Below, in pieces: positions 43,859-54,670 of a stretch of 64,000 bases of DNA (position 1 is its first letter; each line of letters begins with the position of its first letter). Below the pieces are notes generated by a model. It saw nothing but the letters and a program-made list of their open reading frames with translations, ran no database searches and was not told the origin of the DNA. The stretch is from Verrucomicrobiia bacterium (GTDB lineage Bacteria > Verrucomicrobiota > Verrucomicrobiia > Verrucomicrobiales > Akkermansiaceae). The stretch is taken from NCBI GenBank assembly GCA_030432565.1, contig JAUIGV010000015.1, positions 1-64,000 on the forward strand. The letters run 5' to 3'. Made by a program: the position numbers and the translations under genes.

Positions 43859-45738
43859 TACGAGCTTGGTGAATTGGCCTTCACCTCTTCGAGAAACTCC
43901 CAGCGGTTGAGGAGGTCGTCGGCGACTTTTTTGGCAGCTTCGAGTTCGGCCATGACGACCGGGATTTGTTCGAAGTCGGTTTGAACTTCGGGGGTGGAGA
44001 GTTTCTCCTGCAGAGCCGTGACGGCATCGTCTGCTTCCATGACTTTGTCTTCGAGGGTTTCGAGCTCCTTGGCCTCGGCAAGGGTAAGTTTACGAGGTTT
44101 GTTTTTTTGGGCGGCGGCGCGTTTTTTGGCCTGGCGGTTGGCGGCGGTGGCTTGGGCGCGGGCGGCGTTTTCGCGGGCCTGGCGTTTCTCGAGGTAGTAG
44201 GAAAAGTTGCCGGGGCTGACCTTCACGCCGTCGTCTTCGAAGGCCACGATTTGGTCGCAGATGCGGTCGAGAAAGTAGCGGTCGTGTGAAACGCAGATGA
44301 TGGTTCCGGGGAACGCGGCGAGGGCTTCCTCGAGCATGCGCAGGGATTGGAGATCAAGGTCGTTGGTGGGCTCGTCGAGGATGATGAGGTTGCCCCCGGT
44401 TTTGAGAACCTTGGCCAGCATGAGGCGGGCGCGTTCGCCTCCGGAAAGGAGGTCGACTCGTTCGTTGATGCGCTCGTCGGAAAAGAGAAAGCGTTTGAGA
44501 TAGGCTCGGGCTCCGATTGTTTCGTCGCCGAACAAGATCTTTTCGCTGCCGGCGGAAATTTCATCGAGAAGAGAACCGGTTCCGTCGAGTTGCATACGGG
44601 ATTGGTCGATGTAGTTGACCTTGACTTGTTTGCCGAGGACAGCTTTGCCGCTGGTGGGCGCGAGTTGCTGAAGGCAGATCTTAAGAAGGGTTGTTTTGCC
44701 CACGCCATTTTTTCCGACGATGCCCGTGCATTGCCCTTCCTCGAGGGAAAGATTGAGATGGCGGAAAAGAGTGCGGTCGCCGAGGGTGATGGAGACGTCC
44801 TCGAGATCGACGATGGTGTTTCCCAGACGGGGAGGTGGTGGAATGAGAAGGTCAATTTCACCCTCCCGCTCCGGCGCATCCTTGTCTTTGACTGCGTAAA
44901 AGGCATCGAGTCGTGAACGAGATTTGGTGGTGCGAGCCTTGACTCCGGCCCGGACCCACTCGAGCTCGTCCTTGAGGAATTTTTGGCGTTTCTTTTCCGA
45001 GTTCTCGGCGATTTCCTGACGGATGGCTTTTGATTCGAGGAAGGCGGTGTAGTTGCCGGGGTGGGAGTAGGCCTTTCCACCGGCAATTTCGATGATACGG
45101 GTAGCGATTTCGTTAAGGAAGTAGCGGTCGTGGGTGACAAAGATGACGGCACCTCCGTAGGTTTTCAGGAAATCCTCGAGCCAGCGAATGGACTCGGAGT
45201 CGAGATGGTTGGTCGGCTCGTCGAGTAGGAGAAGATCGGGCTGGGAAGCGAGTGCCCGGCAGAGGGCGACGCGGCGTTTTTCTCCACCGGAGAGGGGGCC
45301 GGTTTCGACTTCAAGGGGAGGGGTTCCGAGGGCGTTTGAGAGGGCGTTGATGCGTGCATCGAGGTCCCAGCCGTCGGCATGCTCGATGAGAGTGAGAAGT
45401 TCGTCCAATTCGGTTTCAGTACCGTCGCCATTTTCGTAGCGGGTAATGGCGTCGACGACATCGGCGGCTCCGGCGGCGATGTTGTCGTAAACGGAAAGGG
45501 CTGGATCGAGTTCGAACTCCTGGGGAAGGTAGCCGATGCGAAGTCCGCGGCGAGCCGAGATGTCGCCGGAGTCAGCCTGGTTCTCGTTGGCGAGGATTTT
45601 GAGAAGTGAGGTCTTGCCGCACCCATTGCGGCCGACGAGGCCGACTTTCTCTCCGGCGGCGATGGCGAGAGTGACTCCGTCAAGGAGCGTTTGGTGGCCG
45701 TAGGCGAGGCGGAGTTCGTTAGCGGAGAACAGAGTCAT
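43858..45738 (-). CDS. uup: ABC-F family ATPase, Uup type
   Basis: Soluble tandem-ATPase of the ABC-F family. First NBD: Walker [16 protein letters not shown] (~35-49), signature [15 protein letters not shown] (~149), Walker [13 protein letters not shown] (~169). Second NBD: Walker [16 protein letters not shown] (~340), signature [15 protein letters not shown] (~430) and [12 protein letters not shown] (~452). The interdomain linker holds the charged [20 protein letters not shown] segment, and the C-terminus is a Lys/Ala-rich coiled coil (~535-620) as in Uup. Uup acts on ribosomes and branched DNA/transposon excision in E. coli. It is downstream of the kinase and sigma genes (81-bp gap) but probably a housekeeping neighbour. 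Confidence 0.93.
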   Translation of the reverse strand: MTLFSANELRLAYGHQTLLDGVTLAIAAGEKVGLVGRNGCGKTSLLKILANENQADSGDISARRGLRIGYLPQEFELDPALSVYDNIAAGAADVVDAITRYENGDGTETELDELLTLIEHADGWDLDARINALSNALGTPPLEVETGPLSGGEKRRVALCRALASQPDLLLLDEPTNHLDSESIRWLEDFLKTYGGAVIFVTHDRYFLNEIATRIIEIAGGKAYSHPGNYTAFLESKAIRQEIAENSEKKRQKFLKDELEWVRAGVKARTTKSRSRLDAFYAVKDKDAPEREGEIDLLIPPPPRLGNTIVDLEDVSITLGDRTLFRHLNLSLEEGQCTGIVGKNGVGKTTLLKICLQQLAPTSGKAVLGKQVKVNYIDQSRMQLDGTGSLLDEISAGSEKILFGDETIGARAYLKRFLFSDERINERVDLLSGGERARLMLAKVLKTGGNLIILDEPTNDLDLQSLRMLEEALAAFPGTIICVSHDRYFLDRICDQIVAFEDDGVKVSPGNFSYYLEKRQARENAARAQATAANRQAKKRAAAQKNKPRKLTLAEAKELETLEDKVMEADDAVTALQEKLSTPEVQTDFEQIPVVMAELEAAKKVADDLLNRWEFLEEVKANSPSS

Positions 45739-45819
45739 GGTCAGCTGGTGAAGCAGTATGCGGAGCTGCGGGCAATGTCGAGCGCGGGCAGGGTAGCGGT
45801 TGACGGAAGTTGTCCTGTT

Positions 45820-46557
45820 TTAATTGGGCCGAGGTTTGGAAAGGACTTCGATGAGGTAGCGGAGTTCTTCGGAAATCTCTCCGGGGGTGTTGACGGTTTG
45901 GGCGATTTCGGACCGGATGGCATCAGCAAAGTCCTTTCGAAGTCGGTGAATGGAGACTTTGACCGCGCCGGGCGTGATGTTAAGGATGGAGGCTGCGTCG
46001 GCCTGGGAAAGGGAAGAGACCTCACCTACGAGCCAGGGCTTGAAGGTTTCGAAGTGGAGGGACTTGCCGCTTTTTTCAAAAGCGGTTTCGACGGTTTTGA
46101 GGCCCCGGTCCATAAGGGCGAGGGCCCATTCACGATCGAAGTAGGAATCGGGGATAGAGCTGCCCGGGTCGGGTAACTGGAGGCCGGGAGAGGTCTCTGA
46201 TTCGGGGGCGTCGAGCGATTGGTGCGGGGCGTTTCCACCGCGTTTTAGGCGGGATTGGTTGCGGCGGTGTTCGGCCAGGAAGTGTTTAAGAGCTCCAAGA
46301 AGGTAGGATCGGAAACGACCTTTGGCGGGGTCGGCACTTTGAATGGAGTTTTGGCTGAGGAGTCGGGCGAAAAAGCTTTGAGTCAGCTCTTCTGCTTCGT
46401 CTTTTGTTTTTCCTTCCCGCTTCAGGAAACGAAGGACCGGGGTGTAGTAGGCCTCGCAGAGGTCCGAGAGCGCAGCCCTGGCCTCGGGGGCTGTCCCCCG
46501 GGCTTTCAGCACGATGGTCCAACGGGTGGTGTGGAAATTATTGGAAGTAGGATTCAC
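45820..46557 (-). CDS. ECF-type RNA polymerase sigma factor
   Basis: A 245-residue sigma-70-family protein. Region 2 begins with the PVC-type TTRWTIVLKARG and contains AYYTPVLRFLKREGKTKDEA and LTQSFFARLL (~35-72); the GRFRSYLLGALKHFLAEHRR segment (~80-99) is the region 2.4-like helix. Region 4 is a HTH: SLSQADAASILNITPGAVKV, then SIHRLRKDFADAIR (~180-215). An acidic ~60-residue linker separates them, and a short C-terminal extension may be regulatory. The ATG overlaps the kinase stop by 4 nt (ATGA). PVC ECF factors of this kind pair with Ser/Thr kinases and are thought to be controlled by phosphorylation rather than an anti-sigma protein; none is visible here. Confidence 0.85.
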   Translation of the reverse strand: MNPTSNNFHTTRWTIVLKARGTAPEARAALSDLCEAYYTPVLRFLKREGKTKDEAEELTQSFFARLLSQNSIQSADPAKGRFRSYLLGALKHFLAEHRRNQSRLKRGGNAPHQSLDAPESETSPGLQLPDPGSSIPDSYFDREWALALMDRGLKTVETAFEKSGKSLHFETFKPWLVGEVSSLSQADAASILNITPGAVKVSIHRLRKDFADAIRSEIAQTVNTPGEISEELRYLIEVLSKPRPN

Positions 46558-48452
46558 CTGGATGGGGGAGGAATGGAATTATCTTCAAATTCTCCCCGGG
46601 CAATTTTCAGGAGAGCGGTTTGTCGGAGTGAAGAGATGGTGATTTTGCTGGCGATGTTGGAAGCCTGCGAAGTGTTGCCTTGTCGCGCCAGAATGAGAGC
46701 GCACTTATAACGAGCTGTGTTGCGGGTGGAATCGATGCTGATCGATTGGCAGGCGATTTCAGCAAGTTCGGCTTCTCCGGCGAGGGCGATTTCCAATGCC
46801 GTCGAGGCGATGGTCAGACTCTTTTGTGACGTCGACGGGAGTTGGAGGGCGGCTTGTAGCTTTCCGGCGAGTTCACGGGTCTTTGGATCGCTTGAATTGG
46901 CGTAGGTCTCCGGGACGCTGGATGCGGCGGGCAAATCACTGGTCGTTTGTATCTTGAACAAAGGAAGAATGACAAAGGTGAAAAGAAAGGAGAACCCAAT
47001 TGCGATGAGGAATCGTTTGAAAAGAGGGACCAAAGATTGCTGATTGAGACCCCATCGCCGAAGGGTTGGGACAAGCGCCCAGCAGAGAGCAGCAAAGGTG
47101 ATCAGTAAGATGATGAAAAGGAGTGGCATGGCCATAGGCCCGGGAAGGAGGGCCGAGCTGATTGCCAACAAGATAAGGATGGGCCATGTAAGGGTGGCGA
47201 AGGTGGCACGATTAAGGCCGCGTTTTTGACCGTTGGATTGGCGTATGGTGCTCAGGGCGCTGATACCCAGAAAAAAGCCAAGTGGGGGCGTGATGATTCC
47301 AAGAATGGCGGAGAGGATCGAAAGGATGAAGAGGACATCGTTGGTGTTTTCAGCCTGCCCCCCGGGAACGGCGGTTGAGGCCGGTCTCAAAGTCAACATT
47401 GCCATGAGGCACATGCCCACCACGGGAACGCTGATGGCCGTAAGGATAGCGGATGCGGTGGCAAAGCGTGCGGCCTCGTATTTTTCGTCAGTGTTTGGTG
47501 TCGGGATGGGTGTCGGTGATTGCGAAAGGGTGTCTACCGAGGTACTCACTTCTTCGGCGCTTTGAAATCGGGCTTCACGCTCTTTTTCCAAAGTGCGGAA
47601 CACGATCTCATCGATGCGGGAGTCGATGTCGTTCTTGGAGGAAGGAGGAGCAAATCGGCCAATGGGAAGTTCGCCGGTGAGAAGTTCGTAAAAGACGACC
47701 CCGAGGGAGTAGATGTCGGCGCGTTGGTCGACGTCCTCCGGTGATTCAATTTGTTCGGGTGCCATGTATTGGGGCGAGCCGAGGACTGAATCCTGTCGGG
47801 TCAGGGTGAAGTTCTGGAGGTCCTCGGGGCCGACGAGCTTGGCGATTCCGAAGTCGGCGATTTTGAGGCGGCCCTGGGAATCGAGGAGGATGTTTTCCGG
47901 CTTAATGTCACGGTGTAAAATTCCGTCTTCGTGAGCCGACTTCAGAGCCGCGCACATTTCTTGCACGAGGGTGAGTGCTTCGTCGGGAGAAAAGCGGCCG
48001 GCTTGCATGGCTTGGCGAAGATTGACCCCATCGATGTGCTCCATCAGGAGGAAGTGGTAAGGGCCGGCTGTGCCGAAGTCGAAGACGGTGACGATGTTGG
48101 GATGGTTCAGGCGGGCGAGGACCCGGGCTTCGCGGTTGAAGCGTTCTTCGAAAGCGGGGTCGTCGTCATGAACGTGGAGAATTTTAAGGGCCACACACCG
48201 GTCGAGCTTGGGCTGGCGGGCTTTGTAGACAGCGCCCATTCCTCCGACTCCAATGATCTCCAGGACTTCGAGATCGGGGAAGTGTGCCGCAATCTCTTTG
48301 AGCGAAGGGGGCGGGGATTTTGGATTGGGGATGGTTTGGCTGGCGGTGGTGGCGGCGCCGCTCATCACGCATGCCGGGCACAGACCTGAAGGGGCGTTTT
48401 CTGGAATTGGCTTGCCGCAACGGGGGCAGTTGGAATTGGCTGGGTTTGTCAT
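46554..48452 (-). CDS. Zinc-ribbon membrane Ser/Thr protein kinase
   Basis: A 632-residue kinase. An N-terminal zinc ribbon (Cys9, Cys12, Cys25, Cys28) precedes the kinase domain (~62-330): glycine loop IIGVGGMGAVYKA, Lys90 in VALK, Glu108 in the C-helix, HRDIKPEN (Asp182), DFG (Asp200) and SPQYMAPEQ. All catalytic residues are present, so it should be active. After a Pro-rich linker come about five hydrophobic segments (~335-485), and a helical tail (~500-620) with a repeat-like EIALAGEAELAEIACQS. It is directly upstream of, and coupled to, the sigma-factor gene, which suggests that the kinase acts on that sigma factor. The signal sensed by the C-terminus is unknown. Confidence 0.9.
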   Translation of the reverse strand: MTNPANSNCPRCGKPIPENAPSGLCPACVMSGAATTASQTIPNPKSPPPSLKEIAAHFPDLEVLEIIGVGGMGAVYKARQPKLDRCVALKILHVHDDDPAFEERFNREARVLARLNHPNIVTVFDFGTAGPYHFLLMEHIDGVNLRQAMQAGRFSPDEALTLVQEMCAALKSAHEDGILHRDIKPENILLDSQGRLKIADFGIAKLVGPEDLQNFTLTRQDSVLGSPQYMAPEQIESPEDVDQRADIYSLGVVFYELLTGELPIGRFAPPSSKNDIDSRIDEIVFRTLEKEREARFQSAEEVSTSVDTLSQSPTPIPTPNTDEKYEAARFATASAILTAISVPVVGMCLMAMLTLRPASTAVPGGQAENTNDVLFILSILSAILGIITPPLGFFLGISALSTIRQSNGQKRGLNRATFATLTWPILILLAISSALLPGPMAMPLLFIILLITFAALCWALVPTLRRWGLNQQSLVPLFKRFLIAIGFSFLFTFVILPLFKIQTTSDLPAASSVPETYANSSDPKTRELAGKLQAALQLPSTSQKSLTIASTALEIALAGEAELAEIACQSISIDSTRNTARYKCALILARQGNTSQASNIASKITISSLRQTALLKIARGEFEDNSIPPPSR

Positions 48453-48655
48453 GTCATTGGTTTCCTGAGCCGTCCGGCAACCAAGGTTACAAACAATGGC
48501 TATTTTTATGAGGACTGATTTTCCCGGGTGAGAGGAGAAATGAGGTCACAAGGATGAAAACCTGCCCATAATCTCCAAAGAAATCAATTTCCGAGTCACA
48601 TGGGATGTGAGAACAGAGATGAACACCGGGGTGCATTCCAAACGTAGAAGAAAGC

Positions 48656-51223
48656 ATGTTCCAATACGCTGTTTCGCTCCTTCTGTGGGCGATCTTTTTC
48701 TCCTTCTCCCTCTGGAGCAAGGACACTTTTACTCCCTTCACCAGTGCGGATCAGGTGCCCCAATCTGCGGCTGAACTCTGGGAGGGGTATGATGCCCGGG
48801 CAGAGCCACTTGATGTCAAAGTTCATCAGGAATGGAAGAAAGACGGGGTGGTCTCTCGTTTGCTCACATTCAAAGTGGTCATCTTCAAGGGGAGCGAATC
48901 CCACCTTGCGGCCTACTATTGCTTCCCGGAGAATGGGAAGAAGAATCCGGCCTTTGTTTGGAGTCACGGCGGGGGACAGCGTGCCGATCGAAAGAGAGGT
49001 CATTATTTTGCCAAACAGGGCTTCGCGACCATCGACATCAACTGGCTTGGTCGACCGCTCGAAGCCAACGTTGACCCGGAGAATCAACGGGGGACTGACT
49101 GGGGAAAGGTCGATCCTACCCAAGGTCCTCGCTTCTATTCGAAAGCTCTGCGCAAAAGTTGGAAACGCTCCCTTCAGCCGGATGAGTTTACCATCGATCC
49201 CGTCGCGAGTCCTCGAAATGCCAACTGGTTTCTCCTCACCGTGGCTGCTCGTCGTGCGATTACTTTCCTTGAGCAACAGCCCGAAGTAGACTCCGGGAGA
49301 CTCGGGTGCTCCGGATTATCCATGGGAGGGACCATTACCGCGATGACTGCCACGGACCCCCGTCTTAAAGCAGTGGCACCCTTTGTCGGTGGGGCTGGTT
49401 TTCTCCACGTTGACTTCCCCGGTATTCCTCGAAGTAGTATCGGAACCCATTTCAGAAATCTCGATCTCTACAAGAAGACGATTGATCCCTCCGCCTACTG
49501 GTCCTCGGTAAAATGCCCCGTCATGTTCATCACCTCATCGAATGATTTTCATTCGGCCTTCCAGCGAATTTACCGATCGATGGATCTGCTCCCTCACCAA
49601 AATTGGCGTGTGACCGCCAATATGCACACCAATCATGGTCCTGGTCCCGCGCAGTGGATTCTCCTCAATCATTGGTTCAAACAGCATCTTGCCGGAGAGG
49701 ATAAAAATATTCCAGTGACTCCTCCCTCCGCCTTTAGCATCGAAAATAACACAGCGCATTTTTCGGTCACACCTGGCACGCTGGATAGGCTCGCTGAAGT
49801 CGAGATCTATTACAGCTACGATCCCAATTGCGTAACCAGATTCTGGAAGATGGCCACTGCGACTCACGACGGCAAGACTTGGAAAGCAGAACTCAATGTT
49901 CATCCCAAGCTCCCGCTTTACGCTTTTGCCCTGTGTCGCTACCGGCTCGCACAACCCGAAACTCTCGAGCGCGGAAACACAACCTCCAGCTTTTCTCTTC
50001 TTTCAAAGCTCCATTCCCACATCCCGGATAATCTTGATCTCACCGCTTACAAGAAGCTCTCAAAATCGGGCCTCGTTGACGACTTTTCGAACGGCACCTT
50101 GAACTGGTCATCGCGCGATCAACTCTCCATCAAAACCTATAAGTTCCAGGATCCTGAACTCGACTCTGCGCCCGGGCGTAATCTCGCCCTCACCTTCAAT
50201 TTAAAGAAAGATCAGCCTCTTCTACTCGCCGTGGGCGTTGACAGCAAGTTCCTCGGCTCTGGCAGAGATTTGGGTGGTTTCCATTATGGGTGCCGGATCG
50301 CGGGAGATGGCCCGACCACAGTGACGCTGACCGAAGCTGACTTTAAAAATGCGGAAGGAACGGCTCTGGAATGGTCCGGGATTACAACGTTTTCGATCAC
50401 ACTCACTGATGAGAAGACGAGCCGGAAAATTAGACTCACCGACCCTGATGTGATGCGCGTCCTCGGGCGTATTGAGTTGGTGAAGTCCGGGGAGCAGAAG
50501 AAGAAAGACGAGCTGTCACAACGCAAGAGAATCTATCTTTATATGGAAGGCCGAAAAATCTTCTCAAAGAGCTGCATGCAATGTCATGGCGCGAGAGGGA
50601 AAGGCGATGGAGATTGGGCGGCGGGCTGGATCACCAATCGTCCGAGAAATTTCCGAAGCGGAGTCTTTAAGTATCGCACGACTCCGATGGGTAAACTGCC
50701 AACTCACGATGATTTAAAACGGACCATTTCGAAAGGAGTCTCCGGGATTGCAATGCCTGCCTTTGCGCACCACCTCAGGGGACATGAATACGATGCCGTG
50801 ATTGAATACATCAAGAGCTTCTCCGTTCGTTGGAAGGATCCGGAGAATTTCGCAAAGCCGGTGACATTGCCTGCCACGGAGCCAAAGTGGCTGGGAGAGA
50901 AGTCACGTATTCAGGCGGGGAAGGGGCTTTTTCAAACCTACTGTATTGCCTGCCATGGAGCGGGTGGCAAAGGCGACGGGCATGGGGGCAGGGAACTCAT
51001 AGATCTTTGGGGTTTTCCCATCCATCCGGCAGATCTCACCAAGGGAACTTATAAGTCTGGAACGCAGCCCCTCGATCTCTACCGGACCCTGGCAACCGGA
51101 CTTGATGGAACTCCCATGGTGGGCTTTGGCGAAGCATTAACCGAAGAGCAACTTTGGGAATTGATCAGCTATATCCAGGGAGGATTGAAAGATGAGGCAT
51201 TTAAGAATTTCGATCCAAAATGA
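48656..51223 (+). CDS. Exported alpha/beta-hydrolase fused to two cytochrome c domains
   Basis: An 855-residue protein with an N-terminal signal peptide (MFQYAVSLLLWAIFFSFSLW). Residues ~40-350 form an acetyl-xylan-esterase/dienelactone-hydrolase-like fold: oxyanion-loop WSHGGGQRAD, nucleophile GLSMGG (Ser222), SSNDFH (Asp297) and NHGPG (His327), a complete triad. Residues ~360-430 and ~450-610 are beta-rich and may bind carbohydrate. The C-terminus has two c-type haem domains, CMQCH (~640) with GKLPTHDDLKR and MPAF, and CIACH (~763) with GTPMVGFGEALTEEQ, each with a candidate distal Met. The likely product is an esterase tied to electron transfer. It is divergent from the kinase operon (203-bp gap with nothing else recognised). 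Confidence 0.85.
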   Translation: MFQYAVSLLLWAIFFSFSLWSKDTFTPFTSADQVPQSAAELWEGYDARAEPLDVKVHQEWKKDGVVSRLLTFKVVIFKGSESHLAAYYCFPENGKKNPAFVWSHGGGQRADRKRGHYFAKQGFATIDINWLGRPLEANVDPENQRGTDWGKVDPTQGPRFYSKALRKSWKRSLQPDEFTIDPVASPRNANWFLLTVAARRAITFLEQQPEVDSGRLGCSGLSMGGTITAMTATDPRLKAVAPFVGGAGFLHVDFPGIPRSSIGTHFRNLDLYKKTIDPSAYWSSVKCPVMFITSSNDFHSAFQRIYRSMDLLPHQNWRVTANMHTNHGPGPAQWILLNHWFKQHLAGEDKNIPVTPPSAFSIENNTAHFSVTPGTLDRLAEVEIYYSYDPNCVTRFWKMATATHDGKTWKAELNVHPKLPLYAFALCRYRLAQPETLERGNTTSSFSLLSKLHSHIPDNLDLTAYKKLSKSGLVDDFSNGTLNWSSRDQLSIKTYKFQDPELDSAPGRNLALTFNLKKDQPLLLAVGVDSKFLGSGRDLGGFHYGCRIAGDGPTTVTLTEADFKNAEGTALEWSGITTFSITLTDEKTSRKIRLTDPDVMRVLGRIELVKSGEQKKKDELSQRKRIYLYMEGRKIFSKSCMQCHGARGKGDGDWAAGWITNRPRNFRSGVFKYRTTPMGKLPTHDDLKRTISKGVSGIAMPAFAHHLRGHEYDAVIEYIKSFSVRWKDPENFAKPVTLPATEPKWLGEKSRIQAGKGLFQTYCIACHGAGGKGDGHGGRELIDLWGFPIHPADLTKGTYKSGTQPLDLYRTLATGLDGTPMVGFGEALTEEQLWELISYIQGGLKDEAFKNFDPK

Positions 51224-51288
51224 TTGGGTTGTTTTTGGAAAGAGGATGGGCCTGGTTGCTCGTATCACTTTGAAGTTGTTCGATTTCG

Positions 51289-53244
51289 ATGCCTAAGTTT
51301 ATTTCTGTGAAAATCTCCTGCCGCGGACTTTTGATGCCGGTTGATCTGCTGCTGCTCCTCGTGATGTCGTGTGCCGGCGGGTCGGCGGAAGAGCGGGGGT
51401 TCTCCGGGCTTCAGAGCGAGGCCAAGAAGTCTTTTAAGGACACGGTGACGCCGTTTATCAACGACTACTGTTTCAAGTGCCACAGCAACAAGCGGCAGAA
51501 AGGCGGGATCAATTTTCAACCGGCTCTTAAGACTCCTGGAAGTTCGGCATCCGGAAAGCGATGGAAACAGGCCATCGCGAACGTGAAGGCGCACGATATG
51601 CCGCCAGAGGATTCGCCCAAGCAGCCCTCGGATGAGGATCGGAAGAAATTCATCGAAGCGATTGGGATGATCAAATACCTGAGTCCGAAGGATCCCGGGC
51701 CATTTGTCATTCGTCGCCTCACCAAAAGAGAATATGGCAATACCTTGCATGATCTCTTCGGCGTGGATCCCGCGATTGCCGATGATCTGCCTGATGAAGT
51801 CTTTGGGGAAGGTTATCTCAATAGTCTCTCACCTTTGTTGTCGGAGCAGTATCTCGGCATTGCCAAAGAAATCTTGGATCAAATTCTGGCACCCGACGGT
51901 TCACCGCCGACCGAAATTCAAAAGCGTCTTTTTGGAGATGCCCCTGCAGCTGGAGAAAATGAAGCGGAGTTTGTGAAAGATGTTGCCCGCTCCCTGGCGA
52001 AGCAAGCCTACCGCCGCCCTCCTTCGGGAAAGGAAGTTGAGGTTTTACAAAAGGTCTTCAAGCTTGGCCGCGATGATGGATTATCCTATTCTTCGTCACT
52101 TCGATTGATGCTCAAGGCGATTCTGGTTTCTCCGCAATTTCTCTTCATTACACCATCTGTGACACCTGACGGAGGCCAGGCCATTGTTCCGCTGGATAAT
52201 CATCAACTAGCGTCCCGGCTCTCGTATTTATTGTGGGCCACCATGCCAGACGCCGAACTTTCCGCCCTTGCTGATGACGGGATGCTTCACGATCCCGGAG
52301 TCTATCGTGGTCAGGTAAAACGACTAATTGGGGATAAACGGTCACGCGCTCTGTTCGACGGCTTTGGTGCGCAATGGCTTGGCCTTGGTGAACTGGAAGC
52401 GATGACTTTTGATTCTGCCAGGTTTCCCCAAATGACACCGGAGATGCGTTCTGCGATGTACAATGAAGCTCGTATGTTTTTCGAGACCCTCATGCGGGAG
52501 AACCTGAGCGTGGTGAATTTTGTGAAGAGCGACTTCACCTTTCTCAACGAAAACTTGTCGAGCCTTTATGGATTACAAAAAGAAGTGACGGGGCCGGCGA
52601 TGCGAAAAGTTATGCTGAAGGATTCCAATCGCGGGGGTGTCCTCGGGATGCCCGGTGTCCTCGCGACGACTTCTTTTCCTAACCGAACCAGTCCGGTGAA
52701 ACGTGGCGTTTGGGTGCTGGAGCAGATTCTCGGGGAGGTCATACCGCCCGCTCCGCCCAACGTTCCCGAACTCGAGAAGCAGAAAGAGGAGAAGGTTGCC
52801 AACCTGACTCTTCGTGAGCGAACCGAGCTTCACCGAACTGATTCGGCCTGCGCAACTTGTCATAAAATCATGGATCCCATCGGTTTCGGTCTGGAAAATT
52901 TCGACGCGATCGGGCGCTGGCGCGAGAAAGATGATACCGGGGGCGCAATCGATGCGACGGGAGAGTTGCCGGGAGGAAAACGGTTTACGACTCCTGCGGA
53001 GCTCAAAGAGATCCTCGCAAACCGAAAGTCCGAGGTTGCCCGAAATCTGACCGAGAAACTTCTCGCATATGCCTTGTGTCGTCCGCTGGAAGGCTATGAT
53101 CATATTGTGGTCGACCGACTTATGGAATCGATTGCGGCGGATGATCATGGTATGCAGACTCTGATCCTGGAGGTTGTCACCAGCTATCCATTTCTCAATC
53201 ACCACATTCAGGAAATCCCAACCCGACCAAATCATGGAAAGTAA
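51289..53244 (+). CDS. Planctomycete-type cytochrome protein (DUF1587/1592/1588/1585)
   Basis: A 651-residue exported protein with a hydrophobic leader ([16 protein letters not shown]) and an N-terminal PSCyt-type CFKCH motif (Cys61, Cys64, His65). Then follow the standard blocks of this family: [19 protein letters not shown] (DUF1587, ~143), [17 protein letters not shown] (DUF1595), [20 protein letters not shown] (DUF1592), [20 protein letters not shown] then [20 protein letters not shown] (DUF1588), and a second [19 protein letters not shown] (Cys521/Cys524) leading to DUF1585. Family function is unproven; it is a secreted PVC protein with likely haem and, by convention, is encoded beside a DUF1552 gene, as here (11-nt overlap). 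Confidence 0.92.
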   Translation: MPKFISVKISCRGLLMPVDLLLLLVMSCAGGSAEERGFSGLQSEAKKSFKDTVTPFINDYCFKCHSNKRQKGGINFQPALKTPGSSASGKRWKQAIANVKAHDMPPEDSPKQPSDEDRKKFIEAIGMIKYLSPKDPGPFVIRRLTKREYGNTLHDLFGVDPAIADDLPDEVFGEGYLNSLSPLLSEQYLGIAKEILDQILAPDGSPPTEIQKRLFGDAPAAGENEAEFVKDVARSLAKQAYRRPPSGKEVEVLQKVFKLGRDDGLSYSSSLRLMLKAILVSPQFLFITPSVTPDGGQAIVPLDNHQLASRLSYLLWATMPDAELSALADDGMLHDPGVYRGQVKRLIGDKRSRALFDGFGAQWLGLGELEAMTFDSARFPQMTPEMRSAMYNEARMFFETLMRENLSVVNFVKSDFTFLNENLSSLYGLQKEVTGPAMRKVMLKDSNRGGVLGMPGVLATTSFPNRTSPVKRGVWVLEQILGEVIPPAPPNVPELEKQKEEKVANLTLRERTELHRTDSACATCHKIMDPIGFGLENFDAIGRWREKDDTGGAIDATGELPGGKRFTTPAELKEILANRKSEVARNLTEKLLAYALCRPLEGYDHIVVDRLMESIAADDHGMQTLILEVVTSYPFLNHHIQEIPTRPNHGK

Positions 53245-54616
53245 ATCCCGTCTCAATCGTCGCGCCTGCCTTAAAGGAGTTGGTGCCACTCTCGGCCTGC
53301 CACTTCTCGAGTCGATGGGATGGGCTGACACCGTGAAGGGAAAGGCTGTCAGGCCGCCCGTCCGGCTCGGTTTTATGTATATGCCGCATGGGGTCATCAT
53401 GGATCAATTTTGGCCTGCGACTGCGGAAAGTTTTCTGACATCACCCCCGCCGGCTTTACGATCGTTGCTCCCTGTTCTTGATCAATGCCTGCTCATGAAA
53501 GGGATTTCCGGAGTTCCGATCTCGCCCTTCAACGGTGCTCCTCACGCGCTTGAACTTTCGACCTGGCTCACGGCCCAACTTCCGGATGCCGACAAACGGC
53601 ACCAGGTGAATATCGCTATTTCCGCCGACCAGATCGCAGCGAACTATATCGGGGCGCAGACCTCACTGCCCTCCCTGGAATTGGCCACCATGCCGCAGAC
53701 TCATAAGGAGAATCAGGAAGGCCTAAACGAGGCCTATTACACCCACTGCAGTTTTCGCTCCGCCAATCAGGCCGTTCCTGCGGAGACCAATCCACGAAGT
53801 GTTTTGAAACGTCTTTTTGGACAGAGGGACAAGAGCGGGCATCTATCCAAGCCGGATCCTCTCGATCGCAAGATGCTCGATCTGGTCATCGGTGGAGCCA
53901 AGGATCTTCGCAAGAACCTACCGCATGGCGACAAGCAGAAGCTCGATGAGTATCTCGACGGGGTTCGTTCGGTGGAACGCCGGATCGCGGCCATCGAATA
54001 TCGACAGAAGGAAGCTGCGCTCGAGAAGGCCGGAGTGGCTTCGAGCAAGCGCAATGCCTCCGATTCTCCACCCATTGAGATTAAGATTCCCGAGGGCGAC
54101 AAGCGCAGCGAATACATGAAAGTGATGTGCGATCTTAATGTGCTCGCATTTCAAACCGACACCACGCGTGTCAGTACTTACATTGGATCGACTCCAAATG
54201 GTGTTTCTTATCCGGAGCTTGGATTTTCCGATGCCCACCATTCCCAGACCCACCACAATCATATGGCCGAAAAGGTTAAAAAAGTGGCTGCGATCACTGC
54301 TTTCAATATCGAGCAATACGCTTACATGGTGAAAAGAATGGCAAGCCTCTCCGAGGGTGATGGCACCCTGCTCGATAATAGTATTATGATGTGGGGCTCC
54401 GGTCTGGAAGATGGGAACAAGCATCGGCGTGAAAACCTGCCTTTCATTATTGCCGGCAAAGGGGGTGGCACGATTAACACGGGGTGCTTCCTCACAAATA
54501 TCAGGGGAAATCAGGGTGACTTGCTCACGACGCTTTTGGCTTGTGCCGGAGTTCAACATGATCGCCCCGTTGGGATTGGTACGAAAAGAATCAGCCAGAT
54601 GACCCGGGGAATCTGA
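53234..54616 (+). CDS. DUF1552 exported protein (Tat-type signal)
   Basis: A 460-residue protein. ATG 53234 is preferred over ATG 53174, because it begins the twin-arginine leader [20 protein letters not shown] that is typical of the family; it overlaps the preceding gene by 11 nt. DUF1552 blocks include [58 protein letters not shown], and [19 protein letters not shown] near the C-terminus. The fold is alkaline-phosphatase/sulfatase-like in DUF1501/1552 proteins, but no catalytic assignment is safe. Always found with the DUF1592 cytochrome protein in PVC bacteria, so they probably form one exported complex. Confidence 0.92.
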   Translation: MESKSRLNRRACLKGVGATLGLPLLESMGWADTVKGKAVRPPVRLGFMYMPHGVIMDQFWPATAESFLTSPPPALRSLLPVLDQCLLMKGISGVPISPFNGAPHALELSTWLTAQLPDADKRHQVNIAISADQIAANYIGAQTSLPSLELATMPQTHKENQEGLNEAYYTHCSFRSANQAVPAETNPRSVLKRLFGQRDKSGHLSKPDPLDRKMLDLVIGGAKDLRKNLPHGDKQKLDEYLDGVRSVERRIAAIEYRQKEAALEKAGVASSKRNASDSPPIEIKIPEGDKRSEYMKVMCDLNVLAFQTDTTRVSTYIGSTPNGVSYPELGFSDAHHSQTHHNHMAEKVKKVAAITAFNIEQYAYMVKRMASLSEGDGTLLDNSIMMWGSGLEDGNKHRRENLPFIIAGKGGGTINTGCFLTNIRGNQGDLLTTLLACAGVQHDRPVGIGTKRISQMTRGI

Positions 54617-54670
54617 GTATGCCGCATCTCTGACACTTGTCAGGGGGAGTCGCAAGTGGGAAAGTTCCGC

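Noticed and set aside
54630-54643. Terminator after the DUF1552 gene
   Set aside because: CTGACA/TGTCAG is a perfect 6-bp stem but with a 2-nt loop and no T-run; it overlaps the region before the YhcH-type start and cannot be assigned a role.
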